Of a DNA stretch of 64,000 nucleotides, positions 25,993 through 37,944 are shown piece after piece. The position numbers were made by a program, and so were the translations under genes. The DNA is from Nymphaea colorata (lineage: Eukaryota; Streptophyta; Magnoliopsida; Nymphaeales; Nymphaeaceae), in the NCBI RefSeq assembly GCF_008831285.2, contig NC_045139.1:22860412-22924411 (forward strand), given 5' to 3'. The notes below the pieces were generated by a model that did not search any database, was not told the origin of the DNA, and was given only the letters and a program-made list of their open reading frames with translations. Each line of letters starts with the position of its first letter. Position 1 is the first letter of the stretch.

Positions 25993-28900
25993 TAATCTGC
26001 GATGTCATCTAGTAGTTGCGATTCAACCCACAGCAGCTCCACAAGTCTTCTGTGTCCAGCGTCAACGTGTGGTGACAAGAAATGGGAGGGATGAAAGGGT
26101 GAGCTTGGGCGAGAAAGAGGGCTGGGCGTCCAAGAAATGTTGGGGAAGGAACGGCGACCGTTGGCAATCGGAAAGGGATGGCGGCAATGGAACACCAGTG
26201 CACTGCCAAGCTGATTTTTCCTCAAAGTCAGTCGGATGTTGTTACAGCCAGGCCTTGGAGAGCTCCAAATCCCGGTGACGGTAACCTCCAAAGATCTCTT
26301 GATGACTAATCAAAGTGGCCCAAGATTGGTCTTACAAAAATTCCTATCCGGCTGGACACAATCCCAGCTCAAATCCCATGGGTAAGGATAGTAAGATACA
26401 AGATAGGGCTTCCCCACGCTATACTAAGGCTAAACCTACTACACAATTATTGGTTTCAAGCCTTACAAATGTAGCGTACAGAAATTATCTCAAGCTCACT
26501 CAACATACATCATGCAACCATCCACAAATCAGCTGCCACATACAATCCCTAAATGGGCAAACCATCACCAGCCCTAGGTGGTTTCGTAGAGTGGGTTTGT
26601 GTCATCAGCTCTCTAGCTTTGGAGGTAACCCAAGCATCTACATGCTGGTAGGCAAGGCTGAATCAAGTTTGCACCCACCCTCGTATCTATAGGGTGATTT
26701 GGGTGCTTACCTTGCTGGAGCAAGTCTAGTGTACACCAAGGCTGAAGGCCAAACCTTGGCACTCAACACTTTTTCTTCGTCAAGGGCAAGAACTCGATGT
26801 CTACTTGCTGATTTGAGTCCTCCTTGATCAAGATGTGAGCACAAGTCACCGCAATGTATTTCAGCGACTAGTAAGGGAGAAGGGAATACACTAGAGATGT
26901 TTTAACTCCTAGTGCGCTTGTCGTGTTAGGAGGAAGCAATCGCTGACAAGGTGACAGCGAACACCCTTCTTCTCCCTCGTGTTAGCCTAGCTCACGGTTG
27001 CTATGGCTGCTCATTCCTCTCGGCGATGGCTAGCTCCCAAACAGAAAACCGAGAGTTACCGCTCAATATAAATGAAAACAGTATATTTCCAAAGAGTTAG
27101 AGTTCAGCACCATGAAGTATGTAATCTCCTGTTGATAGACGAATCTGAGGGGGAGGCAAGTGTCGATCAGCCCGACGTAAGCTATGCCTTCTAATTCAGA
27201 TGTGCAAGCATGAACAGGGACAGTATAGGCTCTGCAATCACGAACCAGCTCCTCACCTCCATCGTGTATAGTCCTCCAACAAAACACAGCAGTCACGGGT
27301 AGATATAATGATTAAATGCAGGTAATCTCAAGAGAAGAAGTGTCACCAGAAGATGAGGAGTAGATGGAAATGGGGTGGAGCAAGCTTCGAATAACGCCGA
27401 AGCACACGTGCTGCTGGGCAGCTTTACGCTCCTAACTCCTCCTTCGTTTCATCACGCTCAGATCAAGAACCAACCATAACAGAGCATCAAAGACATGTAA
27501 TAGAACAGGAATTAACTTGAGAGGGCGAAGATCGTCACCAGATTTGGGTGAGAACCCAAACTGATCGACAAACTTGGGAAGCAGGCGAGAATCCCTCTCG
27601 CTGGACTGTTTTGCCTTCTTAGGCTTGGTCCACACTAAAAAATTCACCAAAATTCAACCGCAGCTCAGAATGGACTGAAATTTGGTCTGTAGAACCTTGG
27701 AATAGTTATAAATGGATGCTCCAAGTTTTGCAGCAATCCGAGATGTCTACAGGGAGGTCGGTCGTCTGGAAGATGCAAAACTGTCGCAGGCTCCGGTTCT
27801 GTTCAGGTTCAAGTAGAAAACAGGGGAGCTGGCTGCGGTATACAGGACCCGTCGATCTTCCAAAAATCACCACGTATCACTTTGATCTCCAAAAATCGTG
27901 AAAATTAGTCTGTAGGTAACTAAGACACCCTAGATGGGATGCCCAAAAGACCAAGTCTAAAGCTGATCTCCAGGGGTGACTTGTTGAGAGTTTTCTCCTC
28001 CAGTAGTTCACAGTTTCACTCAGAATAGGGAAAGAGCAGGAAGAAGACCTCCGCTCGATCTTAGGCCGATTTCAACAAATCAAAACATATTTTCGAGATT
28101 AATCAATCAGGAATAGATCAAATACAGCATGAGGATCAATCATAAGAAAGTCAGATCACTAGTTTCGTGGTTTTTCACAATTTCTGACGAATTTGGGGGT
28201 GATACTGCCGTTCTGACAAAGAACACAGGAAATCACCGCTGATTTCTGCCTGATTCCGTCCGGTGAGAATGTCTCACTCGTTTGAGAAAGGATTTCTCTC
28301 AAATCAAGTTCGAAAGCTCCGTAGGGATGTTGGGAAGGTGACCCAAGTGTCCGTTTGTCGAAAGGAGTTCCAGATTCCTTCAGATTTGCATCTGATCAGG
28401 AACATGTTGGCAGCAGAACAGGGGCCCGAACAGAATGTTGTTCATTGATCGATTTTGTTCGATTCTCCTCTGATTTCTCCACTATTCCTCATTGCAAATA
28501 CGAAATATGGAAAGGAATCATGAAATGCAACAGAAATGCAATCACGCATGATTAAGCGATCTAGCCTCGGAGTTAGACATCCGATGATGAATTGGGTGAA
28601 TGCACTAAGTCCGTCAGCCTTAACCCAACGTTCGATCCTTCAGACCAGCAATAATCACTTGATCTACCATTCGTGTTAGACCAAACGGGTCGGAATCGCT
28701 CCCGACATCAGCAGTGTTAGAATCACCGGTTGGAACACACCAAATCTTCAACAGCAGTCCATGGGAGAATCAAGAACTTACCGATTGAAGGTTCGTCGAC
28801 TGTCAAAAGGTTGTAGCAGGGAAGTAGAGACCGTATTCAGCCTCTACACATTCGCCGCTCTCCAATCACCGATTGTCGCCCCTCAGCCCTCCCCTGGTCA

Positions 28901-29568
28901 GATGGCTCACACGATCGTCAGCTTCAGCAAATGCAGTGGAGATTCATGAAGATGAACTTTTGGTAATGGCCACCGGTGCCATTCCTCTGGTCGTTCGAAT
29001 ATCAAAGTCACGAAGACACCAACTCCAGTCGAGGCTCACGAAAATGGTGGATTCTGGCAAGCTGTTTCAAAGGTGCCAATGAAGCCACCAAGTGGGTAAC
29101 TAGACTCCTCACCAGAGAACTCAAGGTTTCATTAATGAAAAAGCTTAGGGTTACTATATATCATTTAGCATATATAGCATAAGCATCTCAAGATCTCTCT
29201 GGATCATCCCTGTACAACTACTAAATCAAAAAGAGACAAAGCAAAAGCAACTATACAAAGTATCAATTCGACTGAGTCGGTCAACCTAGAAGACTCCGAA
29301 TTGAGTCTGCACCTTGAACTGAGTCACTACCATGAAGTCCTGCCTAGGTCCAAACCCACTTCGTCTAGACTTGGTCTAGACAGCCTTCAACTCTGGTTGT
29401 TTCTGTTCCCTTGTCTATCTCAGTCCTAAACACTGGAACATCCCCTGTTCCTATCTTGCGTTTGTCCATGTTGTCTGTTTGTCCTGATCTTGTCCTGAAT
29501 GCCTGGACATCCTTTGTTCCTGTCCAGTCTGTGCAAGCATTGTTTGTCCATCTGTGCTCGGACTGCTC
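25993..29568. other. Unassigned, probably transposon-derived non-coding DNA
   Basis: Short frames on both strands without family resemblance. The part at 26315-26700 resembles 13570-13900 in wording. On the - strand, 29130-29290 has a TATATAT-rich promoter-like stretch followed by a leader, which could be the U3-R part of an LTR. No polymerase motif was found. Confidence 0.3.
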
Positions 29569-30096
29569 CTATCTTGAACAAGGTGCTCCTACCTCTAGAG
29601 CCGTGTCTTCAGAATCTCCAGCAGGCTGAGTCGGGTGTGCCATGGCTGTCATGCTCGGTGGATGTGTGTCTGAACCGAGTTGAGTGAGGGCATTAGCCTC
29701 ACTTTGTCCCAAGTCGCCTATGCCCGCAACACCTCCTGTCGTTGCCTGTGCACCCAACGGCCCTCGGCCAAGTGTAGCCCCTCTTGACTTGAAACGCTCC
29801 TCGAGCTCAGCGCTCGTTGCTTCCGCCTTTTGCTGCTGCTGCTCGGCGTCGAGTGTCTCCTCGTCGCGCTCGGTGTCGTCATCGATGCCCGTGGCTGCTG
29901 CGCTTTGCTGGTCAGCATCCCTTGTGCTCAGGCCTCCTTCCTTGCACGTCTCGACCAAGCTACAAGAAACGTTAGCCTCACAATAAAAAGAACATAGCTC
30001 GTCAGCGGGCTCCTTTCCAACGCAGTGTTGGCACCCGACGCCCTCGCTCGCTGTCACTCTCTCAGCGTTGCGTCGCTCGGCACCATCTTCGGCCAC
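29569..30096 (-). CDS. Hypothetical 175-residue Ala/Glu-rich frame
   Basis: This is the longest - strand frame in its neighbourhood. It is low-complexity: acidic and rich in Ala, Glu and Gln, with a Q-run and ATSAELEERFKSRG in the middle. I see no domain, signal peptide or membrane segment. A second frame with a similar composition lies at 16266-16541 on the same strand, and both sit just before possible LTR starts. Both may therefore be parts of a dispersed element. The GC-rich codon use alone can keep such a frame open by chance. I do not assign a function. Confidence 0.2.
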   Translation of the reverse strand: MAEDGAERRNAERVTASEGVGCQHCVGKEPADELCSFYCEANVSCSLVETCKEGGLSTRDADQQSAAATGIDDDTERDEETLDAEQQQQKAEATSAELEERFKSRGATLGRGPLGAQATTGGVAGIGDLGQSEANALTQLGSDTHPPSMTAMAHPTQPAGDSEDTALEVGAPCSR

Positions 30097-30204
30097 TCTC
30101 GGCCACCTTCAGCACGCACCGGCGTCTCTCACCCTATGTGGCCGACTACTCTCGGCCACCATCGGCACGCGCCAACGTCTCTCGCCCTGCCATGTGACCG
30201 TCTA
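30096..30204. repeat. Tandem repeat of 53 and 56 bp
   Basis: Two units starting CTCTCGGCCACC at 30096 and 30149 continue with GCACGC, CGTCTCTC and CCTATGTG/CCATGTG in the same order. A third CTCTCGGCCA starts at 30205. Confidence 0.75.
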
Positions 30205-30720
30205 CTCTCGGCCATGGATCTGCTCTCGACAGTGCTGCCAGCTTCTCTCGGCATGCTCATAGGTGGTCCTATAATAGATGCCTCCTCAAAATCAGCTGGA
30301 TGCCATGGGAGCAGACCTGATGAGAGAGAGACGAGGTTGTACAAGACAAGGGGTTGGATGGTAGTACAGATTATAAGATAAAATACATTTACACCTCATT
30401 GAAAAAAAAATGTGCAAAAAGTTTAGATAAAGGAACGCTTCCTCCGTAAAGGAGGTTTGTCACTAATAGTCATGCATCAATAGTCCAATCTCTTATAGCA
30501 CATCAAGTATGTAATATAATTGAGAACTAAAGCGATAAATTAATTAAAATTAACAAAACATTAAGAAGGCATTTGCATAATTTTTTAAGTTAGGATGTAG
30601 CTTTTGAGTTCTTTCTCCCTTTTAGGGAGCATTTAAAGCCTATTTTATGTGCCTATAATTCAGAGCTCTAGATGAAGGGCATGCATATCAAGTTAGCACT
30701 AGGACAAGAGAAGGGAGGCT

Positions 30721-30725
30721 TGCCT
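30721..30725. repeat. Left target-site duplication of the solo LTR (TGCCT)
   Basis: TGCCT stands immediately before the TGTAAC start of the LTR and recurs exactly at 36784-36788, just after the LTR end. Confidence 0.85.
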
Positions 30726-30731
30726 TGTAAC
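30724..30731. repeat. Left target-site duplication of the hAT element (CTTGTAAC)
   Basis: The same eight bases recur at 33864-33871. An 8-bp duplication is the hallmark of hAT insertion. Two bases come from DNA outside the LTR and six from its start. Confidence 0.88.
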
Positions 30732-33700
30732 CTATGTCATCTGAGTGCAGGGTGCGGGTGCCGGTGCAGCACATTTCAAAAAATTTAGGTGTGGCGGTAC
30801 GGTGAGAGTATTTTATTATTATTATTATTATTAATTTATTATTATTATAATAATATGTATATTATATATATGACAAAAAATTGTCCATAAACCATAAAAT
30901 TATTAATTAATAAAATCAAAATTGCAATTTGCTAATCATGATATCATTATCAATCATCAATTCAACATTCAACAAGAAATATACTCTAGTTTTGAGTTCA
31001 TAGAGTCACAGTTCATACAATCATACTTCATAGTCCATACATTAATGCATATTACATCATCAATAAGAGTTGTGTTCCACTTCCACTTCCACTTCCACCA
31101 ATTTCTTGATTTTTTTGAATGTTTTCAATGATATCATCATCATCAAACGCCTCAGAAGGAATAACAAGATCAGAAAAATCCATGTTAGCAGTATATAAAT
31201 TGCGTTCTCCATCGAAATCAAATTCATCTAGATTTACATCCCAATATTGTGATGATCCACAACTGCATTTTATTAATGACGAAGGTTAAACAATAAAAAA
31301 TATGTACCACAAAAATATAAAAAATCTAATACAACATAAGAAATTGAGCAAAGCAAAACAACCTAATAAAGAAATACTTGTATTCCTTTTCTTTCCTTGA
31401 AAAAAGACACAAATTAGAATGCAAATAAATCAAATCCTCTGCACGTTGGTTAGTGAGCTTGTTCCTTTTAATGTTGTGTATATGACCATATATACTCCAA
31501 TTTCTTTCACAACACGATGATGTAACATGTTGTGATAGTAACCTCAAAGTAAGTTTATGAAGTACGGGCAATTTTTATCCATATGACACCCACCAATCAA
31601 AAGGACTCATGTCATCGTTTTCTCTTGCATCTGTTGCGCTTTTTGAATTAAAATCTCCTAAAGAAAACTTGTTATATTCACAAATAGCTTGTCTTCTGGT
31701 ATAAGAATCTGTAAAAGGTCTATCCATACACGACATTATTTGAATGTTTAACTCATCATCTAGATTTGGAATAACATGTTGAGGAGCTCATTCAATTCAT
31801 TTTTTAATATAATATTTGGGATTTAAAGAATGAGTCATGCAATGCAAGGAAGTATTGTGTTTATCTCATCTTTCAACTAATATTGTACTTATGTGATCAA
31901 AGAACTCTGAATTATCAAGTACAATGTCTTTTTTTTTCTTTCTTAAAAACTATACACTGAATTTGTTCAATCGTATCATCCCACATTGTGTAAACTTTAT
32001 GAAGCATACGCTCTTATTTATCAACAACTCTCAACATGCACCAAATTGGCTTTGTAAAATCCAAAAAATATGCAATTTTATCCCACTATTTATTTTCAAC
32101 AATAAGGTGTTTAATACTTTGAGCTTTAGTCTCATCTTCAACCCGATAAAATTTTCACTCTCTACTAAACACAATTTGAATAAGTGCATCTCGCATTCTT
32201 TGAATCCTTTTCAACATGACAATGATTGAAGCAAATTGTGTCTTTGCAACCTTTAACAATCTCAAATCAGAATAACTACTAAAAAGAGACAATACATATT
32301 GCTGATTAACGATGAAATTTCTAATATTTCTTGTGAACACAAGTTATCAGAATCTTTTTTGCTCCCAAAGCACATTTTATGTTTGAAAACATGAGCTTTA
32401 TATGGATTTCTACGTTTCCAAATTTGGAAGACCACATTGGGATAGCTATTTATTTTTTCCAAAAACTTATAAAGTTAGACTGGTTCAATGGCATTATGTG
32501 CGGGCTTTTTAATTTGATCGTCGGCCTTTCTAAGAGCTTCTGGTTACCTTTTACACATATAATCATATGTTTTTGGGTGACCAACAGGTTTTTAAGTTGC
32601 TAAATTGGTATTATCTACCGTTTATAAGTTTCTCAAATGCATTGTATTGAAGTGTTAATGTTTTAGGTTTTTGTAACGCATTCCTCTTCTATCTCATTCA
32701 TTTTTTCCCCTTTTTTTGTTCTAACACTCTTTTCGTTGATATCTAATTGCTGATTTCCGAAGTCATGAGCATTTGTTTCCCTGCTTCATCCACAATGTTT
32801 CAAGTCAAAGCTATTTTATTCTCATTGCCACCACTGAGCGCTCTTTCCCCCCTTTGCTCCTTTCCTTTCTTTTGCCTCTAGAGATTGCCCGTCGTTTTTA
32901 CATTTTAATTTTTTCTTGTTTGTTCTTTGTTTTTAAGAGATTTATTTCCTATCTACAAAAATAGAGCTGATTTTCCTTGTAAAATAAAACCAGTTGTATA
33001 CTAAAATACAAAATATACTAAAATCGGAATGATTGATCTAGAGAATTCAGAAAACGGCAAAACGCTTTCTAATAGTCTAATAGAATGACAAACCTAAGGC
33101 TGCATTGCCGGCTGTGGGAATTAACGGCAAAGGAGTCGATGGCAACCTGTTGTTCGACTTCGGCTGGCAGTGGGAGAGAGAGAGGTGGATCGAACCAGAC
33201 GCTACAATAGAAAACAAGAAAACCCAAAAATGAGAAAAAAAAAACGAGAGAACCAGACCAAATGAGAAAACCCAAATATGCAACACCATTCTCGAAACAG
33301 AAAACTGAGAGAGGGAGAGTGGGCAAGAGAGATTGCTACTTACTTCAAATGGAGGTCACTCACCCTGCAGGCTACACATACAATCATACTCAATTCGATG
33401 GAATTGTTTGATCTTAAAGGAGATCTTCTATAATTTCGCACGTGAGGGGTTATTTCTTTGTTTCGTCCAGTCATTAATAACTTGATTGCAGGCTACAAGC
33501 GACGAGTTCACCGGCTCCACCCAATGCGACGTATAGAAGAGGGACGATGAAGAAGAAGGGACGAAGAGGGATGAATGTCAAAGAAGAGGGATGAAGAAGG
33601 GGCGACGATCGACTTTGTTAAAAACTTAAAAGTAAAAGAAAACCCTAAAAATTGGACCAAAGCAGACTGACTCGCCTTTAACCGCACTCAACTCGCGTCA

Positions 33701-33863
33701 AACGCGAGTCAGGTGCGGGTCAGAAAAGAACGTTTTTAGTCGGGTGCGGCTGACCGCACTTGACTCTTGTTTGACCCATTTGGGTGCGCACCGAGGGCGC
33801 ATCCACACCCTCATCGTGTCGACGTGGGTGCGAGGCCAAAAATGGCGCACCCAAGTTTCATAG
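30732..33863 (-). mobile_element. hAT DNA transposon, degenerate, 3.1 kb
   Basis: Ends are imperfect inverted repeats: CTATGTCATCTGAGTGC on the left, and CTATGAAACTTGGGTGC when the right end is read in reverse. They agree at about 12 of 17 positions. The element is flanked by the 8-bp duplication CTTGTAAC. It contains hAT transposase remnants on the - strand. An ATT microsatellite lies near 30810-30855. Subterminal GGGTGCG words occur near both ends. Stops throughout the transposase show it is not autonomous now. Confidence 0.88.
31060..32600 (-). pseudogene. hAT transposase remnant
   Basis: Read on the - strand, the order is LRLLKVAKTQFASIIVMLKR (about 32270-32210), then a WDKIAYFL...TKPIW stretch (about 32085), MWDDTIEQIQ (about 31985) and DWWVSYG near 31590. 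Next is the C-terminal dimerisation region with SSCCERNWSIYGHIH (about 31520) and NKLTNQRAEDLIYLHSNL (about 31440). These are the standard blocks of plant hAT transposases, whose C-terminal hAT domain mediates dimerisation. An acidic tail follows to about 31070. Multiple stops and frameshifts disable it. The N-terminal BED zinc finger was not identified. Confidence 0.82.
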
Positions 33864-33871
33864 CTTGTAAC
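33864..33871. repeat. Right target-site duplication of the hAT element
   Basis: CTTGTAAC, identical to 30724-30731, directly after the CATAG end of the transposon. Confidence 0.88.
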
Positions 33872-36646
33872 ATTTGGCGAGTAGGTTAGGTCGAGCTGGA
33901 TCAGGGTCCAGACCTAGACCCAAACCCCACCCGCATGAAGAGGAGGCCCGACGCCCTGGCTCTCCACCTTCATTTCCTGCTGGTTTGTGCGATGCAGAGA
34001 AGCAGAAGGTGGAAGGAGGTGCAGCAGCGCAGAGGTGAAGGGCCGCAGTGGCAGTGCTAAGCTAAGCAGTCTTGATTTCTTTTTGTCTCTTCTGTTTCCT
34101 CCCTCATTCTTGCACTTTATCCCTCTTCCTCGCGTTGATCTCTATCATCACCCTCTCTGTTATGAGTTCTCTCCACTCAACCCCCTCTCTCTTGCCAGCT
34201 CTCAGCCCTTGTATGTTCCTCTCCACCTTCCATGTGCAGCCCCTCTATCGCTCACACCCTCTCGTGTTCCCTCTCGTCTTCAATCTCTCTTTCACTTGTT
34301 GTTCCCTGCTTCCCCTGAACTGTGTTGCCCCTTCTCGATTTTCTCTCTCTTTGTTTTGAATCACCTCTCACGCTCGCATATCTCTCTACTCATGCTCTCT
34401 CTCCTGCCAACCTCTTTCTCACTCTCAACATCTCTCATTCTCACTATCACTGTCGCATTTCTCTATGCAATCTCCCTCTCACATGTCTTTTCCCATGCCC
34501 GATTGTTGTTTTTATGCTATGCGTGTTTTTCCTTCAACTGAACCACCTATCTCACTATCAAATGTTATCTTCTAATGGCAAACCCCTCTCTTGACCTCTT
34601 TTTCGCTCATTTTCACCCTATTTAATGTTGTTGAGTTGGATTGCAACTTGGGGAACACGTCTTTCCCCTCATAACAACGTATATAAGGCATTGGAGTCGA
34701 TGACAACATATAGCTTTAGCCGCTTGGAGATTGATCGAGACTTGGAGTGGCTGCCAGGGACACTACAACAGTTAAGACACTAAAAGAGGAGTGAGTACAG
34801 CTAAACAAGCTTAATTCTATTGGATTTTTGCCCTAAAAAGTTATATAATTATTTTCTTAGCATACTGGGTAAATTTTTTAAGTGGTTAGGAAGCATGGTA
34901 GAGATTTTTATGTTGTGGAAAAGGTGTAGAACCGTTTTAGCGAACTCATGATGTATGCTATTGTTGATATGCACATTACATCGCTTATTGGAAAGAAACC
35001 TATTGGAGTGCTTTATGGGGTGATACTACCTATCGGCACCTTCTTGAAGCAATGACCTATGCTTTAATGATCCTATTTTGTACTAGTATAAATTTTAAAG
35101 CAAAACGAGTAGAAAACTTATCGCTTGAACATTTTTGTATGTACACTGAGCACGTCGAGTAGACCTTGAGTGACAAGATTCAAAGCTTGAGATGATTTTA
35201 GCTATTTGAGCGACACACGACAGGTATGCAACATTCTAAGCAAATTCCTACCTGATGCCAAATTTAGAGTGCATCCTTTTCATGATCGTTGGACCCTATG
35301 ATTATGTTGTGTTAAATGAATGTATGCATATGATTGAATCATTATGAAATTGGTTGAATGTTTTTAAATAGCCATACAATAGCACGTGCATGCTGGCAAT
35401 TGTAACTGCTTAGGACAGTTTAGGTGGGGTATCAAGTCGAGTATCTCCTCGCCCGCGATTATGCATTAGTGAGCATCCTAAAATGATATTTATATAAGAC
35501 AGCTACGAGCCAATCACACGTCAAGACTACTCTCTATGGTTCAACTAAGTTTTGTATGATGTGATTGATGTGAATATTGCAATATGTTTAGTGTGCATTG
35601 CCATGGGCATGATGCAATTGAATGAATTTGAATGGTAGATGTATCTATAAAGTTATGATGGCTAGCTAATAGTATTGATTGTATGTGTAGCTCTCGTATG
35701 GAGGCGTTTTGAGGCATAGGTGCACTCATGAAGTGAACCAACCTCATGTGCTAGCCAGTCATTTTGTGAATGTATTTTCATAATGATAAGTTAATAAAGA
35801 ATAATGGATGAGAGGCCAATAGGTTATGACAATATGTTTGGGATATGTCCCACCCTCACCATTGGTCTCGTCTGCTCGGAGTGCATATGGTACAAGGCCT
35901 TGGAATATCTTTGTGTGATGTGCTTGAAGCATTGGGCTCCCGCCTTCTCAATCTGGGTATCTTAGGGAAGACTGAGCAACTCTTCTTAGAATTCATACAT
36001 CCATGGATTATTGCTCTATCACTGCATTGTGAATAGATATATATCATTTCAAGCCACCACGGAGGTTGTCTCAGACTATAGGTCACCTGTGATGTGTACG
36101 TGTTTGTATTGTACTCACAGGAACTGTCAATTCATTAAACCAAATATAAATGAAATTATTGTAAATGAAACGAATGTGAATAAAGTGAATATGCATTAAG
36201 TGAATGTGACTATCAAGTGTGTTAATTATGGTCATTGAGTGTCCCTACATGTTGTGGAATATGTGAGGGGTACCATGACAAGTTATGTAACGACATGCTC
36301 CTATCATGATATGATAGTGTTTATGTTATTCAAATATGTTACATCCTAAATTTGAGCCCTTCCCTTAGAGGTTAGAGATTTATCTGGTTTGTTGTCATAC
36401 TGCGAAAACTAAGTTTTTTGTTGTTTATCTTTTTCAGGTTTTGGCTGACCCTAGGCAACAAGTTGATTAGATGACTTCGCTCACATTGTATTGTGGAGAT
36501 TTTGGGTCTATTGTAGTGTCAGTGCATCATGTTTTGAGTCTCATTGATGTCTTGTTTTTGTTAGACATCAATGTTATATTATTGTAGTATTTTTGTCATG
36601 TGGATTATTGAGAAATATAAAGTGATTTTGTATGAACTAAATTTTC

Positions 36647-36653
36647 TATATAA
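36647..36653 (+). promoter_or_regulatory. Conserved TATATAA in the solo LTR
   Basis: TATATAA lies about 130 bp before the LTR end. The same word stands at nearly the same distance in both other LTRs of this family (51914-51920 and 59884-59890). Confidence 0.4.
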
Positions 36654-36783
36654 TGAAATGTTTGCCCCATTGTCTTTTAACGTGCGTAGCTCCTTTTGAA
36701 TCGTTATGTCGTCGCACCTCAATGTTTTATGTTCTAATGGGAAAAAAAAAGTTATTTGGGGGTAAAAGGGTTGGGGTGTGACA

Positions 36784-36788
36784 TGCCT
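36784..36788. repeat. Right target-site duplication of the solo LTR
   Basis: TGCCT, identical to 30721-30725. Confidence 0.85.
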
Positions 36789-37910
36789 AGTGCAGCAACA
36801 AGTTATAGAGAAGGGGCGAAGTTGTTGATATGTTGTAAAGTGCATGTGTCTTTTATAATTACCATTATAGTTCACATCACTCACAAGAACAAGCCCCTAC
36901 GTCACAATCTACATAGCCACAAAATTAAAAGCCAAAAGAAGGTTCATAACTTGGAAGTACATACTGAGATGTTCATACATAACTTAAAAGTACATAATGA
37001 TATTCTAATACATCGAAAACAAAAGTCATATGTCTATTCTATGTTCAAGCAGTGACACCAACATATTTTACCAACAACAAGTCATGAATATAATTAATCA
37101 CAAAGGTCAAATTAAAATGGAAATACGGAAGAAGAAGGAAGAAAAAGGATGAACAAAAGATGATATATAAAATATAATAAAAAATGAAGGTCGGCCTCGG
37201 ATCTTGCCTCAACATCTTGCACCGTGATCATTTCAAGAACTTCAAGGAATTCTTCCATACTTGAAGATATAGAATCTTAATATGCTTGATGATATCTCCA
37301 CTATCTGCATTGAAATTTGAATTTCTAGAAAGACCATCAGAATGAGAAGTAGTACTTGATTTTGTACTTGATTTCGGGTCAAGATCCATAGTTGATTCTT
37401 CCTCCCCAGTATCAACAAGTGAGAGTAAAGTGAATGTCCAGTGCACCAGTCTTGTAATTAAGCTGTATTTAGCATGTTATAGTGACTTGTGGTAAAAGGC
37501 TTCAATAAGCAAATATAATCAAACTAAACTGATTTTTTTCGAAAAGGCTGCACTTTCCTCTTCATAAAGGCATTCAGCAGTAGCATGAGTGCAGATTTTA
37601 GACGATTCAACAACAAAACAAAAATATTTGCCGGAACAATAACAATAAAATATCTTAATACTTGGGAAAAGAAAAGCTTATGAATGCTTCATCCTAGAAT
37701 GAGCTTAAACGTGAACCTTGTGCACTTAATAAGGGAAAAACAAGCCGAGTAGAAAGTAATATCAAACTTAATCAAGGGTCTATAATAACAAGACTCTCGT
37801 TGGATGCGCCACATCTTTCAAAAAAGGAGTTACATGAAAAGCTTACCCCAGCTTTTGACACTCGATTTCAAGTCATGGTTGTGAATCAATTCCAGACATG
37901 CTTGTATGAT

Positions 37911-37944
<34 letters not shown>

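Larger units (their letters stand above)
30726..36783 (+). mobile_element. Del/Tekay-type solo LTR, split by a hAT insertion
   Basis: The LTR begins TGTAAC at 30726, is interrupted after six bases by the hAT element, and resumes at 33866-36783 (about 2.9 kb). It ends GGGGTGTGACA. It matches the two LTRs of the element at 49006-60018 along its length, including the CT-rich segment near its start, the CTGCTTAGGACAG block (about 35405), the TAAGTTTTGTATGATGTGAT block and the TATATAA at 36647. No internal coding region or primer-binding site follows, so it is a solo LTR formed by recombination between two LTRs. The perfect 5-bp duplication TGCCT confirms both ends. Confidence 0.88.

Noticed and set aside
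31924-32229. 101-codon + strand frame
   Set aside because: It is the antisense shadow of the hAT transposase remnant.
33987-34594. Long Ser/Leu/Pro-rich frames, also at 49071-49617 and 57005-57561
   Set aside because: They lie in the same CT-rich segment of all three Del/Tekay LTR copies. Length and frame differ among copies, so they are composition by-products.
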